A DNA stretch of 64,000 nucleotides from Ewingella sp. CoE-038-23 (GTDB lineage: Bacteria; Pseudomonadota; Gammaproteobacteria; Enterobacterales; Enterobacteriaceae): NCBI RefSeq assembly GCF_040419245.1, contig NZ_JAZHOH010000002.1:62001-126000 (forward strand), read 5' to 3'. How positions within the stretch are numbered: position 1 is the stretch's first letter; each line of letters begins with the position of its first letter. A model generated the notes under the pieces. The model did no database searches. It worked only from the letters and a program-made list of their open reading frames with translations, and was not told where the DNA came from. Shown here piece by piece: positions 7,625 to 15,065 of this stretch. A program made the translations under genes and the position numbers.

Positions 7625-9016
7625 ATGACGAATGCAACCATGACTTTTTTTGATCAAGCTCGACAGGCGCTGCATCTCCCTCAAGAAGCGTTAACTCAGT
7701 TCGATGTGCAAGGCACGGCGCAATTGGCGTCTGAGTTCCCGGTCACCGATTTTGCCGTTGCGGCCATTGGCGCGGCGGGAATGGCGCTGGCTGAACTCAT
7801 CAAAGTGCAATTTGGGCACAAGCCGCAGGTGGAGGTTGACCGTAAACTGGCTTCGCTGTGGTTTAGTTGGTCAATACGGCCTATTGGCTGGCAGATGCCC
7901 GCCTTGTGGGATTCCATTGCCGGAGACTATAAAACTCAAGATGGCTGGATCCGTCTGCACACCAACGCGCCGCGCCACAAAGCCGCCGCGCTAAAGGTTT
8001 TGCAGTGTGCCGACGACCGCGAGGCGGTGATGAAAGAGGTGACGAAATGGCCCGGCGAGGCATTGGAAACGGCGATTGTGGAGCAAAAGGGCTGCGCGGC
8101 GGTTATGCGCAGTTTGGCCGAGTGGCAGGTCCATCCGCAGGGCAAAGCCGTGGCGGCAGAGCCACTGATTGCCTGGTCATCCGCTGAGGCGGCATCTCCT
8201 TACTCAGCTTGGCAACCTGAAGAAAAAAGGCCACTGGCGGGTCTAAAAGTGCTGGATTTGACCCGCGTACTGGCAGGCCCGATAGCCACCCGATTCCTCG
8301 CCGGTTATGGGGCAGAAGTGCTGCGGCTAGACCCGCCGGAGTGGGATGAACCCTCGGTGATCCCCGAGGTGACACTGGGCAAACGCTGCGCGCGACTGGA
8401 TATTAAAACGTCCGCCGGGCGAGCTACCTTCGAGCGATTACTGGCCGAAGCCGACGTGCTGGTGCACGGCTATCGCCCCGATGCTCTTGTCCGACTGGGC
8501 TATGGCGAAGCCGAGCGGCGCAGCATCAATCCGGGTCTGATTGATGTTTCTCTCAATGCCTATGGCTGGTGTGGTCCGTGGGCCGGGCGGCGCGGCTTTG
8601 ATAGCCTGGTGCAAATGAGCTCCGGGATCGCGCACTGCGGCATGCAAGGAACGCATTCGGACCGGCCTGTGCCGCTGCCGGTGCAGGCGCTCGACCACGC
8701 TACGGGCTATTTAATGGCGGCGGCGGTGATCCGCGCTCTGGTTTGGCGATTGACTGACAATCGCGCATCAACGGCGCGCTTGTCTCTGGCGCGTGTAGCG
8801 CACTCGCTGGCTGAGCTGCCGCGTGCCCCCGTCGCCGCGCAGGGTTTGGAAATCAGCCCCGACGATTTGTCTCTGGAAATAGAAAAAACGCCGTGGGGCG
8901 AGGCCAAACGATGTAAATCTCCACTGTTAGTCGGCGGCTTACCTTTGGTTTGGCAACGTCCGGCGTCGCGACTTGGGTCGGCTGAAGCGGGTTGGGTGGA
9001 GTCAAGTTTAGGTTAA
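7625..9016 (+). CDS. CaiB/BaiF (family III) CoA transferase
   Basis: 463 residues. The C-terminal half holds the clear family III signature: LAGLKVLDLTRVLAGPIATRFLA contains the conserved Rossmann start, and GYGAEVLRLDPP and ADVLVHGYRPDALVRLG follow. The catalytic Asp expected after the nucleotide-binding region fits GRRGFDSLVQ. The N-terminal 180 residues are a second, more diverged CoA-transferase-like half. These enzymes move CoA between carboxylic acids. Divergence from the citrate synthase-like gene suggests a joint pathway that activates an organic acid and condenses it. The ATG at 7625 is used; an alternative ATG is at 7640. Confidence 0.85.
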   Translation: MTNATMTFFDQARQALHLPQEALTQFDVQGTAQLASEFPVTDFAVAAIGAAGMALAELIKVQFGHKPQVEVDRKLASLWFSWSIRPIGWQMPALWDSIAGDYKTQDGWIRLHTNAPRHKAAALKVLQCADDREAVMKEVTKWPGEALETAIVEQKGCAAVMRSLAEWQVHPQGKAVAAEPLIAWSSAEAASPYSAWQPEEKRPLAGLKVLDLTRVLAGPIATRFLAGYGAEVLRLDPPEWDEPSVIPEVTLGKRCARLDIKTSAGRATFERLLAEADVLVHGYRPDALVRLGYGEAERRSINPGLIDVSLNAYGWCGPWAGRRGFDSLVQMSSGIAHCGMQGTHSDRPVPLPVQALDHATGYLMAAAVIRALVWRLTDNRASTARLSLARVAHSLAELPRAPVAAQGLEISPDDLSLEIEKTPWGEAKRCKSPLLVGGLPLVWQRPASRLGSAEAGWVESSLG

Positions 9017-9291
9017 ACAGGGACTAATATGTGTAAGATTGCCGGTGCTCCGCCGCTTTTTGCAGCAACTGCATAGCGCTTTGCGCTGACAATCTAGGTG
9101 CGTATAACATTGATTATGTTAAATAAAGCGAATTAAGTTATAAATCTTACATTTTAATCACTCAATAGATAAGGGACTTTTGTGAAGTCTCCGTCCTGAT
9201 TCTGAAAACCTGCTGCCCCTCTGATTATTTACATATATCAGATAAAGTGGCAATTTCAACGTCGAGCTATTTCTAGTTAGAGGATTCCGAT

Positions 9292-9774
9292 ATGACTACC
9301 TTTCATCAACTTACCGCCACCAGTCTGGACGGCAAGCTTATCTCTATGGGCGACTTCGCCGGTAAGGTGGTTTTGGTCGTGAATACTGCAAGCCAATGTG
9401 GCTTCACGCCACAGTACGGCGGTCTTGAAACGCTCTACAATAAATACGCCTCCCAAGGTTTGATGGTGCTGGGTTTCCCCTGCAACCAGTTCGGTAAACA
9501 GGAGCCAGGCGACGCCGACGAAATCGCGCGGACCTGTTATATTAATTACGGAGTGAGCTTCCCTATCTTCGAGAAGGTACAGGTCAACGGAACGGCAGCG
9601 CACCCGGTATTTCGTCATCTAAAAAATGAACTACCCGGCGTGCTGGGTGGCAAAATCAAGTGGAACTTCACTAAATTTTTGATTGGACGCGACGGTAAAC
9701 CGCTCAAGCGTTTTGCTCCGATCGCTACCCCGGAGAAAATGGAAGCCGCAATCCTTGCTGCACTTGCAATCTAA
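9292..9774 (+). CDS. Glutathione peroxidase (Cys-type)
   Basis: 160 residues, the usual size for bacterial glutathione peroxidases. The peroxidatic Cys lies in NTASQCGFTPQY, the Gln motif in FPCNQFGKQEPG, and the Trp/Asn motif in KWNFTKFLIGRDG, completing the Cys-Gln-Trp-Asn tetrad. No signal peptide, so it should act on hydroperoxides in the cytoplasm with thioredoxin or glutathione as reductant. It is shorter than E. coli BtuE and lacks its insertion, so I give no symbol. The gene stands alone, with 270-bp and 370-bp AT-rich flanks. Confidence 0.92.
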   Translation: MTTFHQLTATSLDGKLISMGDFAGKVVLVVNTASQCGFTPQYGGLETLYNKYASQGLMVLGFPCNQFGKQEPGDADEIARTCYINYGVSFPIFEKVQVNGTAAHPVFRHLKNELPGVLGGKIKWNFTKFLIGRDGKPLKRFAPIATPEKMEAAILAALAI

Positions 9775-10150
9775 GTATGTCTAGAGGATATTTTCTTAAG
9801 GTTATCAATGGATGATCGCTGTATTATTCTTTTAAATACCGAGTATGTTGATTATAAGAAATCATATCCTTTTTCCTTTAATAAATAGTCATAAGGTGGA
9901 AATTCCTCTCCATTATTAATAGATAATTAAAATGTCTTTGTCTAAATGACTCATCTTGTAAGTATAGGTTAATTAAAGGGGTTGTAAGCCTGTTAACTCA
10001 AGTTACACATAAGCTTACGTATGCATAATTAGCTGTTTCGTCGCATTTAAATAAAATCTCATGGAGTAAGATAAATCTTAATTGAGTTTTTTATTTTCTC
10101 ACCCGACTATTCTTTAGAGGTGTTATTTTTTTTAATGAGAGGAAGTTTTG
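9775..10150. other. AT-rich intergenic region
   Basis: About 375 bases of AT-rich sequence between the peroxidase and the YciF-type gene. No open frame with a ribosome binding site and no strong hairpin. It presumably holds the promoter of the downstream stress gene. Confidence 0.4.
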
Positions 10151-10657
10151 ATGCCTATTACTACTTTAAAAGAGTTGTTTAATCATGATTTATCTGACGT
10201 TTACAGCGCAGAAAAACAAATTACCAAAGCACTTCCAAAAATGGCACGTGCAGCAACGGATACTCAATTAGTTGATGCATTTAAACTTCACCTGGAAGAA
10301 ACTCAGGGTCAAATTGAGCGCCTTGATAAAGTGGCTGAGTCACATGCTGATATTCGTATTAAGCGTATGAAATGCCACGCGCTTGAAGGTCTGGTAGAAG
10401 AAGCGCAGGAACTTATCGAATCAGTAGAAAAAGGCGAAGTGCTAGATGCCGGTCTAATCGGCGCCGCGCAAAAAGTGGAGCACTATGAAATTGCCACCTA
10501 TGGCACGCTCGCGGCGCTGGCGAAAAAACTCGGTTATACCGAGGCAGCAAAACTCCTGCTTGAAACGCTGGAAGAAGAGAAAAATACGGATGTGAAACTA
10601 ACCTCTATTGCCGAAGCCAGCTCTCCGAAATCTAAAAAAAGCACCCCCGTTCGTTGA
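10151..10657 (+). CDS. YciF/YciE-type ferritin-like protein (DUF892)
   Basis: 168 residues, nearly all helical, with the DUF892 opening TLKELFNHDLSDVYSAEKQI and metal-ligand-like Glu/His positions in a four-helix bundle (HLEETQGQIERL; QKVEHYEIATYG; LEEEKNTDVKL). Family members are stress-induced ferritin-like proteins thought to bind a di-iron centre; their reaction is not known. GAGAGGAAG precedes the ATG at 10151, which is preferred over the TTG just before it. The C-terminal tail (SPKSKKSTPVR) is basic. It is monocistronic, with a hairpin after the stop. Confidence 0.88.
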   Translation: MPITTLKELFNHDLSDVYSAEKQITKALPKMARAATDTQLVDAFKLHLEETQGQIERLDKVAESHADIRIKRMKCHALEGLVEEAQELIESVEKGEVLDAGLIGAAQKVEHYEIATYGTLAALAKKLGYTEAAKLLLETLEEEKNTDVKLTSIAEASSPKSKKSTPVR

Positions 10658-10663
10658 CTTATT

Positions 10664-10700
10664 GCAGATGGCCCATGAGCAATATAGGCCATCTGCTTTC
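10664..10700 (+). terminator. Hairpin terminator after yciF-like gene
   Basis: A perfect 10-bp stem GCAGATGGCC / GGCCATCTGC (10664-10673 with 10687-10696) followed by TTTCC, seven bases after the stop codon. Plausible intrinsic terminator with a short U-tract. Confidence 0.6.
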
Positions 10701-10912
10701 CATCAAGATTGGTTATATATTCCGCATACCTCTTAGGGATATTACTTGTGCAACGATCCCAAGACGACCTTATTATTTGCCTTTAAAAAACGCTAAATTT
10801 CCTTGATCAAAAACAATTTTCATTCGGGAAGTTATTCCACTCGCCTCTATATCAACGCAGGAGAGAGCATGTCCCGATATTAAAAATGGCATTCTGATGA
10901 AGAGATACTGCA

Positions 10913-11083
10913 ATGAGTTTGAACTTCTCCATAAGTCCCGAAGTAGAGTTTGATTCTCGCTACAGTGAAATTGATTTTACTTTAGTAAAGTTAGATGCTG
11001 AACTCCAGGGCGCTATTTCTTGGTTGCAAATCAATGATCAATGTCAGCACCGACTACTTATTGGTTCGACTGGCGCGTTGTGA
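10913..11083 (+). CDS. Small ORF of unknown function, possibly a remnant
   Basis: A 56-codon frame beginning MSLNFSISPEVEFD and ending at a TGA. GAAGAG lies about ten bases upstream of the ATG. I do not recognise it. It sits at the left edge of a stretch of broken genes, so it could be the start of a truncated gene rather than a functional small protein. Confidence 0.3.
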   Translation: MSLNFSISPEVEFDSRYSEIDFTLVKLDAELQGAISWLQINDQCQHRLLIGSTGAL

Positions 11084-11152
11084 TGTGGCAGCTGCGTGCC
11101 AAGCTGAATATAAAAGGTTGATCGGCACTGTGTTATTGCTTAGAAACCTTAG

Positions 11153-11171
11153 AGCAGGCCTTTGGCCTGCT
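11153..11171. terminator. Short GC hairpin near the NemR-like fragment
   Basis: Perfect 8-bp stem AGCAGGCC / GGCCTGCT with a 3-base loop, 17 bases past the stop of the minus-strand chimeric frame. There is no clear T-tract, so it may be only the relic of a terminator. Confidence 0.4.
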
Positions 11172-11187
11172 AGCCGCCGTCCCTCGC

Positions 11188-11664
11188 TTAGGGGGTGATA
11201 TGAATAATTTTTCTTGTCGTGTTCAGCGCCGAATCAAAAGGCCCGGTATTTCGAACAATCTTAACCATGACGCTTGCGCCTACCCAAAGCTGGTAGAGAC
11301 TTTCTGCCACGATGCGGGGCGTATCGTCAATCGTCAGAGATCCTTCGTCTATTCCCTTTTCTAAGGCTTCCGCCAGACGTGAGATTATCCCTGAAGTACC
11401 AGCCTCAAGGGTTAAGCGCATTGTGTCCGACAGATCGGCCACTTCAGCACCCAGTTTCACGGCAAGACACTTACCCTGACAGTCAGAGAGTACCCTATCG
11501 TCATTTTCAACAGACACAGGCTCATCGGCGAGGATGGCGGGGCCATTGCTGGCAATCCAGTCAAGCGTGGCAGCGCACTTCTTGACTTCAGCGCGGGCCG
11601 CCGTCAGGGCTTTTCCCATTTCAGGGGTAATGATCCCGGCTAAACTCTCTGAGCGTTCGCGCAA
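11188..11664 (-). pseudogene. Chimeric pseudogene: aldehyde dehydrogenase fragment joined to NemR-like C-terminus
   Basis: The frame is open for 158 codons but is made of two unrelated parts. Residues 1 to about 57 (RERSESLAGIITPEMGK, then a region like Sad ending ADEPVSVEND) match an internal N-terminal piece of a succinate-semialdehyde-type dehydrogenase. From about residue 58 on (GKCLAVKLGAEVADLSDTMR; LYQLWVGASVMVKIVR) it matches the C-terminal ligand domain of NemR-type TetR regulators, without their HTH. The junction lies near 11493. The apparent Met start is internal to the dehydrogenase homology. I read this as a deletion scar fusing two gene fragments that happen to be in frame; the product is unlikely to function. 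Confidence 0.75.
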
Positions 11665-11676
11665 AATTAACCCATC

Positions 11677-11703
11677 AGGCTCATCGGTTTAGCCGGTGAG
11701 CCT
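11677..11703. terminator. Bidirectional hairpin downstream of the effector gene
   Basis: An 11-bp stem with one G-T pair (11677-11687 with 11693-11703), 25 bases past the effector stop. On the minus strand it is followed by a T-containing stretch (GGGTTAATTTT), consistent with an intrinsic terminator for the chaperone-effector operon. Confidence 0.55.
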
Positions 11704-11727
11704 GTATCACCTGTTAACTCACAGCCA

Positions 11728-12363
11728 TTACCCTGCGGCGTACTGGCCGCGCAGCGGCAGGCCATGTTCATGGCGGATGCCATTCTCAGAAAGCGCCTCA
11801 TTGGCGAACTTGCCAATGCCCACCGCGCGCGCCTCCTCCTGCCCGGCCGGAGAGCTATTATCGTAACGGTCCGAAGTCCCGCCGGTGTATGTCCCCTTCA
11901 GCATGCGATAGCCGTGTACTAACTCATGGGCCAAAGATACAAACGCCAGCGAGGTATCGTCCATCAGGCTTGGACGCCCATAAGCGTCAATCGCCACGGA
12001 TTGGCGCGGGTTCCAGTCCACGCTGGCGCTCGTTCCCTCACCTTTCATACCCAGCGTCTGCTTCTGCGCTAGCTGGGTAGCTTTCTTATTATGGGCTTGG
12101 TCATACTCGCTGCTGGACAGCTTAAAGCGGCTGACCTGAGATTGCGTTAGCACCGGGCGGGCCACGGTGTTAGCCATTGCCGTCACCTTGACTTTAACGT
12201 AGCGGCCATTGCTGCTTAGATCACGCAGTTCATTCAGCAGGCTGCGGCCATTTGGGCGACTATTCAACTTTTGTAATGCGCTTTCAGCGGCAAAATAGTC
12301 CTCCTGACGATGGTATTCAATCGCGATATGCGGTGCTATTTGACTGGCAGAAATCGTACTCAT
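11728..12363 (-). CDS. M91-family zinc metalloprotease, putative type III effector (NleD/HopH/XopG-like)
   Basis: 211 residues. The zinc-protease motif HELVH is at residues 146-150, followed by the family context GYRMLKGTYTGG; a likely third ligand Glu lies in EEARAVGIG (176-184), and the C-terminus has the hallmark ENGIRHEHGLPLR. These are features of the M91 peptidase family, known only as type III effectors: NleD of enteropathogenic E. coli cleaves host MAP kinases, and HopH1 and XopG are plant-pathogen relatives. The N-terminus is Ser/Thr-rich without a Sec signal, as for type III export. AGGAGA precedes the ATG. It is second in an operon behind a CesT-type chaperone and an hrp box. No secretion apparatus lies in this window. 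Confidence 0.85.
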   Translation of the reverse strand: MSTISASQIAPHIAIEYHRQEDYFAAESALQKLNSRPNGRSLLNELRDLSSNGRYVKVKVTAMANTVARPVLTQSQVSRFKLSSSEYDQAHNKKATQLAQKQTLGMKGEGTSASVDWNPRQSVAIDAYGRPSLMDDTSLAFVSLAHELVHGYRMLKGTYTGGTSDRYDNSSPAGQEEARAVGIGKFANEALSENGIRHEHGLPLRGQYAAG

Positions 12364-12383
12364 TTTCTCTCCTACGTGCTGTT

Positions 12384-12866
12384 TTAACGTTGCGACATCA
12401 GGGCTTCAACCTGACGGCGCTGAAGTAAAAGCTTTTCTTCATCTTTGGTGACCGAACGGCCTTGTGGGACCGCGGGCTGACACCAGCGACCAATTACCGA
12501 CAGCGTCCAGACGAGGCGTTCAAATAAGGAGATAAGCGTATCGTGAAGAAGATCTTTTAGCGGCAAGGCGGCCCATATCACCAGTTGTGCGCCCTCTTTA
12601 TCAGCCGCAACGGTAATGACAGGCTGCTCCTCGATATTCAGGTTGGCCTGAAGCAATTCAAGCAGCAGCGTCTCACTTGGGTTTTCAGGCAACGGCAACA
12701 TCCCCATCATAATCAAAGACATGTTTTCCGTAAGTTCCAGAAAGACCTCTTGGCCACTCTCGAGCGGCAACGCATAGTATCCATGCGGATTGCACTCAAT
12801 TGCGGGCACGTTCAGCTGTTTAAACAGCGGTTGGAGTTTTTGATAGAGCTGTTCAGCAATCACCAT
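12384..12866 (-). CDS. CesT-family type III secretion chaperone
   Basis: 160 residues, acidic and small, as expected for class I type III chaperones. The pattern follows CesT: an N-terminal helix (QLYQKLQPLFKQLNV), strands around a short FLEL segment, the conserved LLELLQANLN corresponding to CesT's ILNANL, then GAQLVIWAALPL and a long C-terminal helix (LISLFERLVWTL). Such proteins bind as dimers to the N-terminus of one effector and guide it to the secretion ATPase. The start at 12866 is preferred, with AGGTG six bases upstream; an earlier start at 12890 adds eight residues. The effector begins 20 bases after the stop, so the two form a cognate pair. Confidence 0.82.
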   Translation of the reverse strand: MVIAEQLYQKLQPLFKQLNVPAIECNPHGYYALPLESGQEVFLELTENMSLIMMGMLPLPENPSETLLLELLQANLNIEEQPVITVAADKEGAQLVIWAALPLKDLLHDTLISLFERLVWTLSVIGRWCQPAVPQGRSVTKDEEKLLLQRRQVEALMSQR

Positions 12867-12900
12867 AGCTACACCTATTTCGCGGACCAATATGACGAGT

Positions 12901-12928
12901 TATGTGGTTGGCGTTCGAGGCTGGTTCC
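12901..12928 (-). promoter_or_regulatory. hrp box (HrpL-dependent promoter), perfect consensus
   Basis: On the minus strand the sequence reads GGAACC, then 15 bases, then CCACATA. This fits the ECF sigma HrpL consensus GGAACC-N15/16-CCACNNA at every defined position. It ends 35 bases upstream of the chaperone start and points toward it. A match this exact, ahead of a chaperone-effector pair, is strong evidence of HrpL control and so of an Hrp-type secretion system elsewhere in the genome. Confidence 0.85.
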
Positions 12929-13017
12929 TGCGGGAGTTTGTAACAAGGTGCAATCGATATTGCATATACAAAGCTGATTTTTCAGATGAAAGGTATGCGA
13001 ATTAATTGATTAGATTT

Positions 13018-13275
13018 TCAAATGGCAGGCGAAGACCGCACAGCCAGTCTCCAAGCTTTGGGGGACAGACCGGTCTCTCGTTCAAAAATGGTATTGAAAG
13101 CACTCACCAAAGCATAACCCAGTGAGTGAGCCACCACGGAATCTGTTCTTCTCCTTCGGACAATGTCCGTTCGGTAAGACGCACGCGCCACTGTGTCAAA
13201 TAGGCAATTGGGGTCATGCCCGCAATAAGCTTGAAATTTTGCGCAAAGGTGGTGCGTGACATGGCGCGGGCCGCC
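13018..13275 (-). pseudogene. AraC-family regulator fragment, truncated and frameshifted
   Basis: Only the DNA-binding end of an AraC-type regulator remains. The first HTH reads MSRTTFAQNFKLIAGMTP followed by IAYLTQWRVRLTERTLSEG; the second is in a different frame, AHSLGYALVSAFNTIFERE then TGLSPKAWR, ending at a TGA at 13018-13020. The frameshift lies near 13140. The N-terminal sensor domain is missing, replaced on the other side by a plus-strand reductase fragment. Product unlikely to function. Confidence 0.75.
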
Positions 13276-13279
13276 GCCG

Positions 13280-13446
13280 ATAAAAATCCGGTCATGCTGG
13301 GGATGGTCAAACTGCTGGGTGTAGATATGAATGTGACTAACGCGAAGGCTAGAAGTTTATTAGGCTGGGCGCCTCGCTCGCCTGAACAGGCGATTATCGC
13401 CACGGCTAAAAGCTTAATTGAACTGGGACTTGTCGATAACAAGTAA
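13280..13446 (+). pseudogene. 3' fragment of an NAD-dependent epimerase/aldehyde reductase gene
   Basis: About 55 codons at the end of a plus-strand frame match the C-terminus of extended SDR reductases (NVTNAKARSLLGWAPRSPEQ then AIIATAKSLIELGLV). The Rossmann domain and catalytic residues are absent, and the frame's N-terminal part is antisense to the AraC fragment. Remnant gene. Confidence 0.65.
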
Positions 13447-13458
13447 CTTTCTTTTGAC

Positions 13459-13481
13459 TGAAGCGTCTTCACGACGCTTCA
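13459..13481. terminator. Hairpin after reductase fragment
   Basis: Perfect 9-bp stem TGAAGCGTC / GACGCTTCA (5-base loop) 13 bases past the remnant's stop, with a weak T-tract after it. Probably the original terminator of the lost gene. Confidence 0.5.
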
Positions 13482-13607
13482 TCAACTTTCCGCTAAATTG
13501 CCCAATTAGATCTCATTTTTTACCCGGCAATTTTACTTAATCCTTGGCTCTCACCCTGCATTCTCTGATAGGGTCTTACCCTGAATTACTAATCCAAGGT
13601 CCCCTAC

Positions 13608-14843
13608 ATGCTCCTGACACTCGTCTACCGCAGCCAAATCAGCAGCAACACCCAGCTTGATGATTTGGACAATATGGTCGCTAAAGCCAGCATGACCAAC
13701 AGCCAATCCTCGGTCACCGGCATCCTGTTGCACGATGACACCCACTTTTTCCAACTGCTGGAAGGTCCAGAGGACGCCGTTGACAGTATCTTTGCTAAAA
13801 TTGCCATGGATAAACGCCATAACAACGTGGTGGAACTGATGCGCGACCACGCGCCTTCGCGCCGGTTCGGCAAGGTGGGAATGGAGCTTTTCGACCTCAG
13901 AACCTATAGCGAGGACGTGGTATTTCAGGCCGTGTTGGATAAAGGGACGTCGAAGTATCGCTTAACCTACGATGACCGCGCATTGCAGTTTCTTTCCACC
14001 TTTGTGCAGGCGCGCGAGAAAGAAAACTATCTTGATATTCCCTCGCCGGACACCTGGTCCTTTGTGGTCGATCACTCTCAGTCCTACCCGGTTCAGGCAT
14101 CCCCCTCTGCGGAGTGCAGTTACGCCTTCCAGCCCGTTGTCGATCCACTCAAAAAACAGATTGTTTCGTTTGTCTCCACACTCTGCGACCCGGAAGGCGG
14201 CTCGCCGCTGGGGTATTACGCGCGGTCTGAACATAAGAATATCTACAGCGCCGATCTCGAGTCCAAGCGGCACGCTTTTGCGATGGCGAGTGAATTCGGC
14301 ATTGGTCACAAAAGCCTGACTATCTCACTGCTGCCTATGACCCTGTCCAACGCGCCGAACGCGGTGGAGTTTCTCCTTCAGGAGATAGCCGCCAGCGGGC
14401 TGGTGCCGGAACAGGTGGTTATCGCGTTAAGTGAAAACGGCTCAATCACGGCGGAAGAGCCGTTCTACTTGGCAATGAAAAAGCTCAAGGCTTCCGGCAT
14501 GCGACTGGCGGTGGAGAACTTCGGCGCAGGCTCGGCGGGCTTGCTACAGCTGACTCAGATGCAGCCCGACAAGCTAATGATTGAACCGAGCCTGATTCAA
14601 GACGTGCATAAAAGCGGGCCGAAACAGGCGATTGTGCTTTCCATCATTAAGTTCTGCTCGTCGCTTGAGATCTCGCTGACCGCCACCGGCGTGGAGAAAG
14701 TCGAGGAGTGGATGTGGCTCGAAGCGGCGGGGATTTGCCATTTTCAGGGCAGCCTGTTTGCCAAGCCGGGGGTGAATCGCCTGCCCCTTATTGCCTGGCC
14801 TGAAATCGGGGACGAGTTTGGTCCGCGTGAGAAGGCGGTGTAA
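13608..14843 (+). CDS. bluF: BLUF-EAL blue-light sensor/anti-repressor
   Basis: 411 residues, close throughout to E. coli BluF (YcgF). The BLUF domain spans about residues 1-95, with the flavin-contacting Tyr7 (LVYRS), an Asn in the first helix region and the Gln in HFFQLLEGP. The C-terminal EAL domain is degenerate: the segment matching AFEAIV in E. coli reads SFVSTL, so even the EAL glutamate is gone, and the DHFGAG motif reads ENFGAG. It should not cleave cyclic-di-GMP. In E. coli BluF instead releases the BluR repressor under blue light at low temperature to shift biofilm genes. No bluR-like gene is adjacent here. AAGGTC precedes the ATG. Confidence 0.92.
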   Translation: MLLTLVYRSQISSNTQLDDLDNMVAKASMTNSQSSVTGILLHDDTHFFQLLEGPEDAVDSIFAKIAMDKRHNNVVELMRDHAPSRRFGKVGMELFDLRTYSEDVVFQAVLDKGTSKYRLTYDDRALQFLSTFVQAREKENYLDIPSPDTWSFVVDHSQSYPVQASPSAECSYAFQPVVDPLKKQIVSFVSTLCDPEGGSPLGYYARSEHKNIYSADLESKRHAFAMASEFGIGHKSLTISLLPMTLSNAPNAVEFLLQEIAASGLVPEQVVIALSENGSITAEEPFYLAMKKLKASGMRLAVENFGAGSAGLLQLTQMQPDKLMIEPSLIQDVHKSGPKQAIVLSIIKFCSSLEISLTATGVEKVEEWMWLEAAGICHFQGSLFAKPGVNRLPLIAWPEIGDEFGPREKAV

Positions 14844-14867
14844 ACCCCGCGGCCGCTGTGGACTGCG

Positions 14868-15014
14868 GGGGAAATTCCATATAATAAAAAGAGTGAGCAG
14901 GTGCTGCAAAGATTAGGGTTTAAGCGCGAAGGCTATGCCGCCTCTTATTTGAAAATTGCCGGAAAGTGGCAGGACCATGTTTTAACGTCACTGATCAACC
15001 CGCGGGACGATTAA
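14868..15014 (+). pseudogene. 3' fragment of a rimJ-type N-acetyltransferase gene
   Basis: About 48 codons match the C-terminus of RimJ, which acetylates the N-terminus of ribosomal protein S5: NKKSEQVLQRLGFKREGYA, then YLKIAGKWQDHVLTSL, ending at TAA 15012-15014. There is no start codon and nothing of the acetyl-CoA binding domain, so this is a truncated copy. It begins 25 bases after bluF. A functional rimJ is expected elsewhere in the genome. Confidence 0.7.
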
Positions 15015-15065
15015 CCCTGCCAAGCACGGTGCTGACAGGGTTGGTCACTCCACGTAAAGGCGCAA

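Noticed and set aside
10700..13560. Possible prophage or integrative element around the effector cassette
   Set aside because: No integrase, tRNA gene, direct-repeat attachment sites or transposase seen; only gene fragments.
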